Below, one piece after another: positions 42,515 through 52,600 of a stretch of DNA of 64,000 nt. Both the position numbers and the translations under genes were made by a program. The stretch comes from Parabacteroides sp. PFB2-10 (lineage in GTDB: Bacteria; Bacteroidota; Bacteroidia; Bacteroidales; Tannerellaceae), in assembly GCF_029893085.1 (NCBI RefSeq), contig NZ_JARXWI010000014.1, positions 1 through 64,000 of the forward strand. Reading direction: 5' to 3'. Positions within the stretch are counted from its first letter, which is position 1, and every line of letters begins with the position of its first letter. Below the pieces are notes generated by a model. The model did not search any database and was not told where the DNA came from. It was given only the letters and a program-made list of their open reading frames with translations.

Positions 42515-44500
42515 ATGATAAAAACGCGTTTGTCATATTATCTACTCTTCTTCCTCTTGGGTTCGTTATTGTTTTCCTGCAAAACGGCCAAATTAAGCGA
42601 TGCCGAAGAGAAGCAGGCGATCGGGGAATATTACGAAGCCGCGGCCATCTATCGCAAGGTCTATCAGAAAACATCTTCCCAAAAGCGCGACCTCAGAGCC
42701 TATGTGGCTTTCCGGATGGCGGAGTGCAACCGGTTGATCAACTACACGCCGCGGGCATCCGGCGCTTATATGAACGCGTTGCGCTATAATTATCCCGACA
42801 GTGTGGTCTATCTCCGCCTGGGGCAGATGTACCAGAAAGAGGGAAAATACAACGAAGCCATTAAGTATTATAATGAATACCTGACCGGCTACCCCGACCA
42901 TCTGTTGGCACAAAACGGGTTGAAAGGCAGCCAGCTGGCGCCGGAGATGCGGAAGAACCCGACCCGTTACACGGTGAAGCGGATGGATAAGTTTAACTCG
43001 CGGCGGGGTGAGTTCAGCCCGATGCTGACGGGAGAGAACTATGACAAGCTTTATTTCGCCTCTTCCCGTCCGAATAAGGCGTTAGAAAATCAGCAGATAA
43101 GCGCTATTACCGGCACAAACAGCAACGATTTATACGAAATTTCCCAGGATGAAAACGGCAACTGGTTGGCGCCTATCCCTGTGGAGGGAGGCGTGAACAC
43201 TGAGTTCGACGAGGGAACCCCTTCGTTTACGGCGGATGGAAGTACCATGTATTACACCTACTGTGCCAGCGACCCGATCGATGCGCGTACGGCGGAGATC
43301 TACCGTTCACAGCGAAGCAGCGCGCAATGGGGCAAAGGCGAGAAGGTGGCATTGGTGAAAGACTCGGTCACCCCACTGGCTCATCCGGCCATTTCACCGG
43401 ATGGGAAGTATCTCTATTTCGTCTCTGATGCCGTAGGTGGCTACGGAGGCAAGGATATTTTCCGGGCACGAGCCATTGGAACAGGCTTTGGGCCGATGGA
43501 AAACCTGGGGCCGGATATCAATACGCCGGGCGACGAAATGTTTCCCTATGTGCGTGATTCGGTTACGATTTATTTTGCCTCCAACGGACATCCGGGCATG
43601 GGCGGATTGGATCTCTTCAAAGCCACGCAAGACAGCACCGGACGATGGACGGTAGAGAATATGGGATATCCGGTCAATTCGATGGCGGATGACTTCGGAA
43701 TCACCTTTGCCGGACGGCAGGAGCGGGGATTCTTCAGCTCGAACCGGAACGATGCCCGGGGCTACGACCACCTTTATTCGTTTGAATACCCGACAGTGAC
43801 CATATTGATCGAAGGTTTTGTGTTGGATGTGGAGGAGTATCCGATCGAAGAGGCAGTGATCCGTATCGTAGGGCGCGACGGCTTGAATGTGCGTGTGCCG
43901 GTACGCAAAGACGGAAGCTACCGTGTGGAGCTGGAACGCGACATCAGTTATGTGATGATGGCCAGTGCGCGGGGCTATCTCAATCAGAATTTCGAACTAA
44001 AGACCGGGCCGGAGGAGGAGAACGAGACCTATATCGTTGACTTTTTCCTTTCACCTCTCCATGAACCGGTGGTTATTGAAAACATATTTTACGATTTCGA
44101 CCGAGCTACCTTGCGTCCTGAATCCAAAGAGGCGTTGGACGAGATGATCAAGATGCTGGATGATAATCCGAATGTGACCATCGAACTGCGCGCCCATACC
44201 GACCGCAAAGGAACCGAAGCCTATAACGAAGGACTGGCACAGCGCCGCGCCCAATCGGTCGTAGACTATCTGATTGCCGCAGGAATCGACAAAGAACGCC
44301 TGGAAGCCAAAGGATATGGCAAAACCACCCCCAAGGAGATCACGAAACGAATGGCAGAAAACTACGACTTCCTGCAGGAGGGAACAGTACTGACCGAAGA
44401 GTTTATCCTTACACTTACCCCGGAACAACAGGAGATAGCCGACCAGATCAATCGACGAACTGAATTTAAAGTGGTGCGTACGAATTATAACCTGTTTTGA
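42515..44500 (+). CDS. porE: PorE-like OmpA-family lipoprotein (TPR, propeller, OmpA)
   Basis: 661 residues. There is a lipoprotein signal (LLFSC, Cys22), then TPR helices (~35-150: EYYEAAAIYRKVYQ, YNEAIKYYNEYLTGYPDHLL), a PD40/WD40-like propeller (~160-430: FSPMLTGENYDKLYFASSRP, AISPDGKYLYFVSDAVGGYG, FPYVRDSVTIYFASNGHPGM), a carboxypeptidase-regulatory sandwich (~435-520) and an OmpA peptidoglycan-binding domain (NIFYDFDRATLRPESKEALD, NVTIELRAHTDRKG). This is the domain order of Porphyromonas gingivalis PorE, a T9SS part anchored to peptidoglycan. Related Bacteroidetes paralogues share it, so orthology is likely but not certain. Confidence 0.8.
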   Translation: MIKTRLSYYLLFFLLGSLLFSCKTAKLSDAEEKQAIGEYYEAAAIYRKVYQKTSSQKRDLRAYVAFRMAECNRLINYTPRASGAYMNALRYNYPDSVVYLRLGQMYQKEGKYNEAIKYYNEYLTGYPDHLLAQNGLKGSQLAPEMRKNPTRYTVKRMDKFNSRRGEFSPMLTGENYDKLYFASSRPNKALENQQISAITGTNSNDLYEISQDENGNWLAPIPVEGGVNTEFDEGTPSFTADGSTMYYTYCASDPIDARTAEIYRSQRSSAQWGKGEKVALVKDSVTPLAHPAISPDGKYLYFVSDAVGGYGGKDIFRARAIGTGFGPMENLGPDINTPGDEMFPYVRDSVTIYFASNGHPGMGGLDLFKATQDSTGRWTVENMGYPVNSMADDFGITFAGRQERGFFSSNRNDARGYDHLYSFEYPTVTILIEGFVLDVEEYPIEEAVIRIVGRDGLNVRVPVRKDGSYRVELERDISYVMMASARGYLNQNFELKTGPEEENETYIVDFFLSPLHEPVVIENIFYDFDRATLRPESKEALDEMIKMLDDNPNVTIELRAHTDRKGTEAYNEGLAQRRAQSVVDYLIAAGIDKERLEAKGYGKTTPKEITKRMAENYDFLQEGTVLTEEFILTLTPEQQEIADQINRRTEFKVVRTNYNLF

Positions 44501-44593
44501 TCTTATCTGATAAAAAAACTTAACAAACGGTTTTATATAGTGTAAATCTGTATCTTAGTTGCGTTATCGTGTGACTACTAATAAAATAGCGAT

Positions 44594-46288
44594 ATGGAAA
44601 AACTAAAAACTACCTTTGTCAAGTCTCTGTTTATTGTGAGTATTTTATTTAGTGCCTCTTTCTATTCAGCCGCCCAATCGGTAGCGATTGAGGTCGATCT
44701 GCAAGAAAGAATCGAACCGATGCGTCCTATCTGGGCCTGGTTTGGGTATGACGAACCCAACTATACCTATATGAAGGATGGTAAAAAACTATTGACCGAA
44801 CTGGCTGAACTGAGCTATACGCCAGTCTTTGTCCGCGCTCATAACCTGTTAACGACGGGCGACGGCACTGCTGCCCTGAAATGGGGATCGACCAATGCCT
44901 ATACCGAAGACAGTCAGGGCAACCCGGTGTACAACTGGACCATCATCGACAGCATCTTTGACACCTATCTCGCCCGAGGCATGAAGCCTTTGGTGGAAAT
45001 TGGTTTTATGCCGGAGGCGTTGTCGGTCAACCCTCAGCCCTATCAGCACGACTGGCATCCGTCGCGTACCTATAATAATATCTTTACCGGCTGGACGCAT
45101 CCTCCGAAAGATTACAACAAATGGCGTGAACTGGTCTATCAGTGGGTGAAGCATACGGTAGAAAAGTATGGAGAAGAGGAGGTGGCTTCCTGGTATTGGG
45201 AGGTATGGAATGAACCGGATATCGGTTATTGGCAGGGGAGCTTCGAAGAGTATTGCATGCTGTATGACTACGCGGCTGACGGACTGAAGAAAGCCTTCCC
45301 CCGCGCCCGCATCGGAGGCCCGCACACAACAGATCCGAGTAACCAAAAGGCCAGCGAGTATTTGCGGAAATTCTTAGAGCATTGCCTGCGTGGGAAAAAC
45401 TATGCTACCGGCAAAACCGGCTCTCCGCTCGACTATATCGGCTTTCATGCGAAAGGCAGTCCGCGTGTGGTAGAAGGAAAAGTGCGCATGAATATCGGCC
45501 GCCAATTATTAAACGTAGCCAGCGGCTTTGAGATAGTCGCCTCATTCCCTGAGTTGAAGCATCTGCCCATTATTATTGGTGAATCGGATCCGGAAGGATG
45601 TGCCGCGTGTTCGATTGATTTCCATCCGCAGAATGCCTACCGTAACGGCACGATGTATTCCAGTTATACGGCAGCCGCTTTTGCCCGCAAGTACGAACTG
45701 GCTCGCAAATACGGCGTCAATTTCCTGGGAGCAGTGTCGTGGTCGTTCGAGTTTGAAGACCAGGCGTGGTTTGCCGGCTTCCGGGATCTGGCGACTAATG
45801 GGGTGGATAAACCCGTGTTGAATGTGTTCCGTATGTTCGGCATGATGAAAGGCGACCTGGTTGCCGTAAAATCATCCGCACCCCTTTCAGCAGAGGAGAT
45901 GACTCAGAAGAGCGTGCGGGAGATGCCCGACGTAAACGCCCTGGCCAGTGTAGATGAACATAGTGCAGCAGTGATGGTATGGAATTATCACGATGACGAT
46001 ATCAAAGCGGCAGCAGCTCATATTCAACTGGATATAAAAGGACTGAAAGGCAAAAACGTCCGGGTGAATCACTACCGGATAGATGATAAGTTCAGCAACT
46101 CGTATGAAGCGTGGAAAGCCATGGGAGAACCTCAGAATCCAACGCCTGAGCAATACGCTCTACTGGAACGCAGCGGCCAGTTGCAGATGTGTTCGTCGCC
46201 GGAATGGCGAAACGTGTCGGGAGGAGGAATCGATGTGGTGTTCGACTTGCCACGGCAGGGAGTATCACTTATTACGCTTTCCTGGTGA
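44594..46288 (+). CDS. GH39-like glycoside hydrolase
   Basis: 564 residues with a signal peptide (LFIVSILFSASFYSAAQ). The (beta/alpha)8 barrel of GH39 (beta-xylosidase/alpha-iduronidase) is indicated by WYWEVWNEPDIGYW, with the acid/base Glu207, and LPIIIGESDPEGC, with the probable nucleophile Glu330. A C-terminal beta domain starts near residue 430. It probably acts outside or in the periplasm on plant or host glycans. A weak -7 box TATCTTAG lies at 44551-44558. It is not part of an evident SusC/SusD cluster. Confidence 0.82.
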   Translation: MEKLKTTFVKSLFIVSILFSASFYSAAQSVAIEVDLQERIEPMRPIWAWFGYDEPNYTYMKDGKKLLTELAELSYTPVFVRAHNLLTTGDGTAALKWGSTNAYTEDSQGNPVYNWTIIDSIFDTYLARGMKPLVEIGFMPEALSVNPQPYQHDWHPSRTYNNIFTGWTHPPKDYNKWRELVYQWVKHTVEKYGEEEVASWYWEVWNEPDIGYWQGSFEEYCMLYDYAADGLKKAFPRARIGGPHTTDPSNQKASEYLRKFLEHCLRGKNYATGKTGSPLDYIGFHAKGSPRVVEGKVRMNIGRQLLNVASGFEIVASFPELKHLPIIIGESDPEGCAACSIDFHPQNAYRNGTMYSSYTAAAFARKYELARKYGVNFLGAVSWSFEFEDQAWFAGFRDLATNGVDKPVLNVFRMFGMMKGDLVAVKSSAPLSAEEMTQKSVREMPDVNALASVDEHSAAVMVWNYHDDDIKAAAAHIQLDIKGLKGKNVRVNHYRIDDKFSNSYEAWKAMGEPQNPTPEQYALLERSGQLQMCSSPEWRNVSGGGIDVVFDLPRQGVSLITLSW

Positions 46289-46348
46289 TATATTCAATCC
46301 AAACCAATTAAAACAGGCTTATAGCTTCACAACCTGCGTGTAAAATAC

Positions 46349-46356
46349 TAATTTTG
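46349..46356 (+). promoter_or_regulatory. -7 element of the PagL-like gene
   Basis: TAATTTTG fits TAnnTTTG and lies 24 nt before the ATG at 46381. It overlaps the alternative upstream TTG start (46354), which argues for the ATG. The -33 box is not clear. Confidence 0.5.
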
Positions 46357-46380
46357 CCTCGTTACTTATTGAAAAATAAA

Positions 46381-47613
46381 ATGTGGCAAAAATGTATATG
46401 GGTGATGATATTGCTTCTTTCTGCCGGCGGTCTGCTGGCGGAAGAGGCTATTGTTGATAGCCTTACCAAGAAAAAAGACCCGCAATTTCTGGCCATCAAT
46501 GCGATGGGAGGCGTGGTGCTTCCTACCAATGCCTATATCAAAGAGGGAAACAAGGTGCCGGCTTATAGCGCTTTGTCGCTGAAGTATGGTTTTTCCTCTT
46601 CGGGAGACAGCTGGGAAGATGTGGCTTACGGGATGCCTTACTATGGCATTGGCTTATACGGAGCTCGCTTTTTCCATAAAAAAGCCCTGGGTTATCCCTT
46701 TTCGCTTTATCTGTTTCAAGGAGCCCGGATCCGGGATTTCAGCCGGAAAACCTGGCTGGGTTTCGAGTTGAACCTGGGTATGTCGTTCAACTGGAGAGCA
46801 TACGATGCCTTTGATAATCCGGACAATATCGCCTTGGGGTCGGCGGTCAATATTCATGTGGGCGCCAGCTTGTATATGACTACCTCCCTCTCCAAGCGGG
46901 TCGATCTGCGTTACGGCCTGGGCATTTCCCATTTCTCGAACGGAGCACAACAATTGCCCAATAAAGGATTGAACATGGCGGCTCCGTTTATCGAGGTGAT
47001 TTATAAGTTACAGGATGATGCAGAAAAACCGTCTGTCAACAAGAACCTGACACCGCCTCCGGTTGACGAGCATTTCAATTACGACCTTACGTTTACCTCC
47101 ACCACCCGACAGATCTGGATGGATACGCTTGGCACGAACCTGCCAAGCCGTTTGATTGACAAAAACTTCAAAGTATTCGGATTGAGCTTCTCGGCTTTGT
47201 ACACCAATAATTATAAATACCGCTGGGGACCGAGCATTGAGTTTGTCTATGATGAAAGCTCGGGAGCACACGCCTGGCGCCAGCAACACCCCGAGGATGG
47301 CAAATATTACGACCGTATCCGCTTTGGTTCCTTTTTCGAAAGGCTTTCATTGGGCATCTCTCTCCGGGGGGAAGTGACCTACCCACATCACTCCTTTTTC
47401 TGCAATCTGGGATACAACCTTTTGCATGGCAACAGTTATGACTTCCGTTTCTATCAGATCGTAGGGGTGAAGGCCTACCTAAAGGAGAACATATTCGGGA
47501 CATTTGGCATCCGGGCGGCTCGGTTTAGTAAAGCGCAATATATCTATTGGAGCATTGGATATACCATTCCCGGCAAGCCGATCAAAGAGCGAAGAGAAGC
47601 TAATCCGCGCTAA
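46381..47613 (+). CDS. Lipid A deacylase/PagL-like outer-membrane protein
   Basis: 410 residues from the ATG at 46381 with the signal MWQKCIWVMILLLSAGGLLA. It resembles the acyloxyacyl hydrolase/PagL family of Bacteroidetes: YGFSSSGDSWEDVAYGMPYY near the start and, after several amphipathic strands, the active-site segment LRYGLGISHFSNGAQQLPNK (His and Ser as in PagL). The C-terminal half is again strand-rich. It would trim acyl chains from lipid A at the outer membrane. Confidence 0.72.
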   Translation: MWQKCIWVMILLLSAGGLLAEEAIVDSLTKKKDPQFLAINAMGGVVLPTNAYIKEGNKVPAYSALSLKYGFSSSGDSWEDVAYGMPYYGIGLYGARFFHKKALGYPFSLYLFQGARIRDFSRKTWLGFELNLGMSFNWRAYDAFDNPDNIALGSAVNIHVGASLYMTTSLSKRVDLRYGLGISHFSNGAQQLPNKGLNMAAPFIEVIYKLQDDAEKPSVNKNLTPPPVDEHFNYDLTFTSTTRQIWMDTLGTNLPSRLIDKNFKVFGLSFSALYTNNYKYRWGPSIEFVYDESSGAHAWRQQHPEDGKYYDRIRFGSFFERLSLGISLRGEVTYPHHSFFCNLGYNLLHGNSYDFRFYQIVGVKAYLKENIFGTFGIRAARFSKAQYIYWSIGYTIPGKPIKERREANPR

Positions 47614-47700
47614 AATCACCCCCTTCCGGAATGCCCCCCTTTCTCATTTTACCCTGCTTTTTGCTTCGCTTACTACGTGTAAACCTTTTTAGTTCGCTGG

Positions 47701-47801
47701 AAATTCTATCGTCGATGGGCATCGACAGTACTGTCCATGCCCTTCGACAGTTCTGTCCATGCGCCTCGACAGTACTGTCGAAGCCCATCGACGATAGAAA
47801 T
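47701..47801. repeat. CAGTACTG palindrome array, second copy
   Basis: Arms AAATTCTATCGTCGATGGGC and the reverse complement enclose units GACAGTACTGTCCATGCCC, GACAGTTCTGTCCATGCGC and GACAGTACTGTCGAAGCCC. Same design as 34840-34947 with changed spacer bases. Confidence 0.85.
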
Positions 47802-47949
47802 CTGGCGGGAAATTGTGACTTATCCTGAAATTGGTTGTCACTTTTTGCCACTGTTTACTATAAAAGTTGACACCATACAATAGCGTGGATTGGAAGAAGG
47901 TTATGAATGTTTTGTCATATACTTAGAGGAATGGTAAGGGGGGTAGTTT

Positions 47950-48114
47950 GCCAATCGAAACGGTTGCGAGCACTTTAAATAGGGGGAAAACAAAAAGAAA
48001 CGGCGAAGCTCACGCCTGGCCGTTTCCACATTTAACCGTTTTAAACAAAAAGAAAAAGTTAGTTAAGGTTCATATTATAAAATTTACTTACACAAGGTAG
48101 GTAAATCTTTTTTT
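47950..48114 (+). ncRNA. Candidate small RNA upstream of rnz
   Basis: In a ~630-nt gene-free gap (47614-48246) this stretch has a GAAACGGC...GCCGTTTC stem (47997-48026), an ACCGTTTTAAAC segment that could pair with upstream bases, and a terminator-like hairpin followed by seven T (48082-48114). There is no sensible reading frame and no repeat copy. It is a candidate only; the 5' end is unknown and no family was recognised. Confidence 0.35.
48082..48114 (+). terminator. Rho-independent terminator
   Basis: ATTTACTTAC / GTAGGTAAAT stem (10 bp, one G-U) with a 5-nt loop, then CTTTTTTT. It lies 470 nt after the PagL-like gene and 130 nt before rnz. Confidence 0.65.
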
Positions 48115-48217
48115 GCATTATAATTCTATTTGTGGACAAATATAGACATTCTTTGCGAATATGCCTCATTTTATGGAAGTTTTTTATTTTGTACCTGCCA
48201 AAAAGAAGTTTTTATGT

Positions 48218-48225
48218 AACTTTGC
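48218..48225 (+). promoter_or_regulatory. -7 element upstream of rnz
   Basis: TAACTTTG matches TAnnTTTG and lies 21 nt before the ATG. The nearest TTTG upstream gives a spacer of 25 nt, longer than usual. Confidence 0.5.
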
Positions 48226-48246
48226 AGGCAAAGAGAGGACGAATAC

Positions 48247-49161
48247 ATGACTGATTTCGATATGCACATTCTGGGCTGTGGTTCTGCTCTGCCTACGACC
48301 CGCCACCTGCCCTCTTCACAAATCGTCCGGCTACGGGAAAAGCTTTTCATGATAGACTGCGGGGAAGGCACCCAACTTCAGATGCGACGTATGCACATCC
48401 GTTTCAATCGGCTGAATCATATTTTTATCACCCATGCACATGGCGACCATTGTTTCGGATTGCCCGGATTGATCTCTACGCTGGGAATGCTGGGACGCAT
48501 AGGAGACCTGGTCGTATATGGTCCCCGGGATGTAAATGACTATCTGACTCCTGTCCTTGCACAGTTCTGCCATCACCTGCCGTATAAAGTAGTCTTTCGG
48601 GAGGTAGATCCGTTTAAGCATGCCCTGATTATGGAGGATCGCTCCATACAGGTGTACACCATTCCCCTGAAGCATCGAATCCCCTGCTGTGGATACCTTT
48701 TCCGAGAAAAACAGAAGGAGGCGCATATCATTCGTGAAATGACGGACTTCTATCAGGTACCGGTGCGCATGATGAAGGATATAAAGCAGGGAGCCGATTT
48801 TGTTACGCCCGATGGCACTGTCGTTCCCAATGCGCGGTTGACCCGCCCGGCCGTTCGTCCCAAGAGTTTTGCCTATTGCTCCGATACGGCCTATTCGGAA
48901 GAGATCATACCGATGATCGAAGGGGTCGATCTTTTATATCATGAAGCGACTTTTGGCGAAGAAGACCTGGCGCGCTCCAGGGAAACCTACCACTCGACAG
49001 CCCGGCAAGCGGCGGAAATCGCCCGGCAGGCCCAGGTGAAAAAGCTGGTTATCGGCCACTATTCGGCGCGCTACGACGATATGTCACAACTATTGTCGGA
49101 GGCCCGGGAAATCTTCCCCGACACGCTTGCCGGAAACGAGGGAATGGTTATTCCCATTTGA
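48247..49161 (+). CDS. rnz: Ribonuclease Z
   Basis: 304 residues. It cuts the 3' trailer of tRNA precursors. The metallo-beta-lactamase metal site is FITHAHGDHCFGLPGL (His63, His65, Asp67, His68), with later ligands in KHRIPCCGYLF, FAYCSDTAYSEEI, LYHEATFGEED and LVIGHYSARYDD. Full length for the family. Confidence 0.95.
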   Translation: MTDFDMHILGCGSALPTTRHLPSSQIVRLREKLFMIDCGEGTQLQMRRMHIRFNRLNHIFITHAHGDHCFGLPGLISTLGMLGRIGDLVVYGPRDVNDYLTPVLAQFCHHLPYKVVFREVDPFKHALIMEDRSIQVYTIPLKHRIPCCGYLFREKQKEAHIIREMTDFYQVPVRMMKDIKQGADFVTPDGTVVPNARLTRPAVRPKSFAYCSDTAYSEEIIPMIEGVDLLYHEATFGEEDLARSRETYHSTARQAAEIARQAQVKKLVIGHYSARYDDMSQLLSEAREIFPDTLAGNEGMVIPI

Positions 49162-49242
49162 TTGCATTACCATCCGTGAAATAATCGCAAAATGTTTCTC
49201 AATTGAGGAAATCTTCCTACATTTGCATAAAGCGGCGAGAAG

Positions 49243-49581
49243 ATGAGAATAGTATACTGTATCGGCATAATGCTTCTTTTGCAAACGGGCGTTTGGCTTT
49301 CCGCACAGGAAAAGAAAACAGACGCCGGTGTGGCTGTACCCCAAAATGTCACCACAGTTGAAGAAGAAAAGGATGAACCTAAAATATCCGTCAGCGAGAA
49401 CCGCATTTCCGTTTCGAACGCCCCTGTCGGAAGTAAGATGGAAATATTCAGTGTGGTTGGCACCAAGGTGAAGGAAATAGAGATGAAAGAACCATCGGGG
49501 GAATACTATGTAAATCTGGAAAAAGGAATCTATATGGTACGAATCGGTCCCGCCTTTGTGCGAAAAATGCTGATTCACTAA
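49243..49581 (+). CDS. Small secreted protein resembling a lone T9SS C-terminal domain
   Basis: 112 residues with a signal peptide (MRIVYCIGIMLLLQTGVWLS, cleavage after SAQ). The mature part is a short linker (EKKTDAGVAVPQNVTTVEEE) and a ~60-residue domain KISVSENRISVSNAPVGSKM, EIFSVVGTKVKEIEM, GEYYVNLEKGIYMVRIG, FVRKMLIH. That is the pattern of Por_Secre_tail (type A sorting) domains: strands, V-x-G-x-x-V, GIY-V-x-I and a basic end. The family normally sits at the C-terminus of large cargo proteins; here nothing precedes it. Confidence 0.7.
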   Translation: MRIVYCIGIMLLLQTGVWLSAQEKKTDAGVAVPQNVTTVEEEKDEPKISVSENRISVSNAPVGSKMEIFSVVGTKVKEIEMKEPSGEYYVNLEKGIYMVRIGPAFVRKMLIH

Positions 49582-49636
49582 AGAGGAGGCAAGCGATTCA
49601 CTTCTGATAGAAAAACAAACAATAAAGAGATACAAG

Positions 49637-49667
49637 AAGCCCCGGCCAATATGATGGTCGGGGCTTT
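49637..49667. terminator. Bidirectional terminator
   Basis: AAGCCCCGGCC / GGTCGGGGCTT with a short loop and T-rich tail on the plus strand. It separates the T9SS-tail-like gene from the convergent metalloprotease gene. Confidence 0.8.
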
Positions 49668-49694
49668 TTAGTATATGGATCGATCCGTTTTGCT

Positions 49695-52600
49695 CTAATA
49701 AACTACTTTCATGCGGTTATCGCCGGATGTAATGATGTAAACACCACGGGCGGGAAGGGTTATGCTTTCTTCCCCTCTTTCTGCCAAGCCATGATGGATA
49801 AGGATTCCTGAAATAATATAGACACTCCATGGTTGACCTGGGGTCAATCCGCTGACATACAACGTGCCGCTTTGCACGCCAGCCTTCAGTGTTTCCGCCT
49901 GCGAGCCATCGAGGGCTGTTCCTGTGGAAACATAGGTGATCGCCTGCGACACAGCGGTAAGGTCTTCAGCACTAACCGTCAAGGTCGCCTTATAGGTGCC
50001 GATCGGTAAATCATCATCTACGGAAAGAGTCACATCTGTTTCCGCGCCAATAGCCAGGCTGGCAACGGTGGCCGACGGAAGCGTGAACACATCCGCGTTC
50101 GTACCGGAAAGAGCTAAGGTCAGTTCGCCGGTCGCCACGTTGCCGCTGTTCAGGATATGCACCGTCAATTCGTTCAATAGGGAGAGTTCGATGCGCTTTT
50201 CGGGTGTCTCAGTATAAGGAATAGCCAGGATAGTCCCTGAGGTCGTTTCCGTAGAGAGCGTGGTGGCGCCAAGCATCAGGGTAACGGTATAGGTAAACGA
50301 ACCGTTACGCCCTGCCGGAGACTCTTTCGTGCCGGCTACGGCCGGTGAGAAAGAGAGTATCTCTACATTCCCCACCATGGACGATCCCGACGAACGGAAC
50401 TCCACCTTATGCGAACTGCCAAATAGGTTATTCAGTGTATTGACAAGCCATGTCCGGAGGGATTCTTCCGTGTTGCCGGCGGTTTGTGCCACGCGATAGG
50501 TGCCTCCTTCGACCGCCTCAACGGCCGCCTCAACGGCTTCTTCATCCTGTTTTTCTTGCGTTTTCGTAAAGAGTGCAGTGACTGTTACGCCATATTTAGG
50601 CATGGTGAATGTGCGTGTTGCGCCATTCTGATTGCCTGAACCGCTTAACGATACACCCGTAGCTTGGCTTCCGGTCTTATACGCGGCAATGGAATCCAAC
50701 TGATATCCGTCGGTGATACTGATGGTCAAGGTCACGGTTTCTCCCGCAAGCACAGCCGAACCATTGGATGAACCGGGCGAAGCAGCCCGGACGCTTCCTC
50801 CGGCAAAACTGCCTATACTGACTCCATAGGTTGGGGGTTGATCAGAAACAGTCATATTGATAGAAGTACGGCTAAGAATTACGCAAGCGGAGTTTTGAAT
50901 CTCGCTTACTGTTTTCCCGATAAAGCTGTTCGCCTGGCTTCCATACGAATAGGGGACACCGTATATCGTATAGCTGCCGTTCGGCAAAGTCCTGAAATCA
51001 GCGGTAGGACTATGTTTTTTAATCTTATTATCCGACTGATCCACGGCAATATAGGTATAACTCATTCCATCAGGAGTGGCTGCTTCGGCATACGAAGTGC
51101 CGGGACCGGATGCTGTGATCCGAAATTGAGTTGTCGGCTGAGAATAGAGCATTATACGCAGATAATAGGTCGTGTTTGCTTTTAATGATGCCGTAACGCT
51201 TTTTCCATAACCGGTGCTGGTGCTGGAGCTTCCTGTCCAGTAGCCCGAAGAGTCAAGAAAGCCTGTACAAGAAGGTGTTTCGGTACTAAACAGTGTCATG
51301 ATAAGGTTATCGTTACCGGTAAAGGTATAATTCCCATCTTTTGTTACTTTGATTCTTAATTCTTTCCAGTAGACATTAAAATTGCCTCCGTTTGAATAGG
51401 TGTGACAATTAGTCGACGAGCTATTTTCCCTCACATAAATAGGAGTAAGACCTTCCACTAAGCTTATGATATAAGGGCTTTGCTTTGTAAGAGTTCCCGC
51501 TTTCATGTCCAGATTCAGGTCATCATCTCCCGAAGGAGCAGTCACATTATCAGAAAAAGAGGGATCACTTGGAGAGGAATCACAAGCGACTGCTACGCGA
51601 TTAACGATCACTTGATAGGTTTTCCCGTAATACTTATTCGCAGAAGATACCGAAAGGGTAAACACATTATTCCCATGGTCTAAATAGGCCTTTGTGATAT
51701 TGCCTTTTACTGTAGAAGAGGAGATGCCCTCTATGGTGACTGTATCCTTTTCCGTTCGATAGGTATAGGTCGCCTTATCAGGGTCAAATCCCTCTATCGT
51801 TACACCGTCTACCTTCAGATCGGTCAATAGGGTGTTGCGGATCAACGTCTTATAAGTCGCCGTTGCATGTTTGTTTTGGCGAAGTGTCCGGGCGTTGTCA
51901 GCCGTTTGGGCATCCCCGATATAGACGCCTGATTCTTGATAGTCAATATCCGGACTGGAGAAATAAGGAATTTCTTCATAAGAGGTGATACCATCCCAAT
52001 AATAAGCATTACCATAGGTCATGATCGTACATTGGTTTTGTCCATTGATAATTCCTTTCCAGCCGCTTGAATAATCATAAAGCCCCGGCCCGGGTTGTTT
52101 CGATTGATCTTTATGATGGCCGCACCCCATGTTGTGCGCCATCTCATGCACCATGGTCGTTGTCCAGCTCAATTGCTGCACGCGTGAGAGGGCGAAGCCA
52201 TACGCCGGGTTACCTATCGTGCTAGTCATAAGCCACCCCACTCCTCCGGTGAAATCAACTTCCGGCACAAACATCACCAAGTCGGCTCCATACTGTCTTC
52301 GAAGAGGATGCACTTCGTCCATTTTTCCGTCAGTCGGACTCGTCAGATGATTCAAATCAGCACTATTATTTACCTCCACATAATCGGTCTGGTAACTATG
52401 CACCAAATTGAAGATAATTCCAATTCCTGAATTAATCGATGCCTGGTTTGCCTTTTGCATAGCTAAGGTTATCATATTCTCAATACTCGCCTCCTCCTGG
52501 GTCTTAGCATATAGCATTGCTTTTTCCGTGTAAACAACCATCACATTGATTGTTACCTCCTCCAACTCATCAGCCCGTGTCGTCAAACCGGCGGCTGTCT

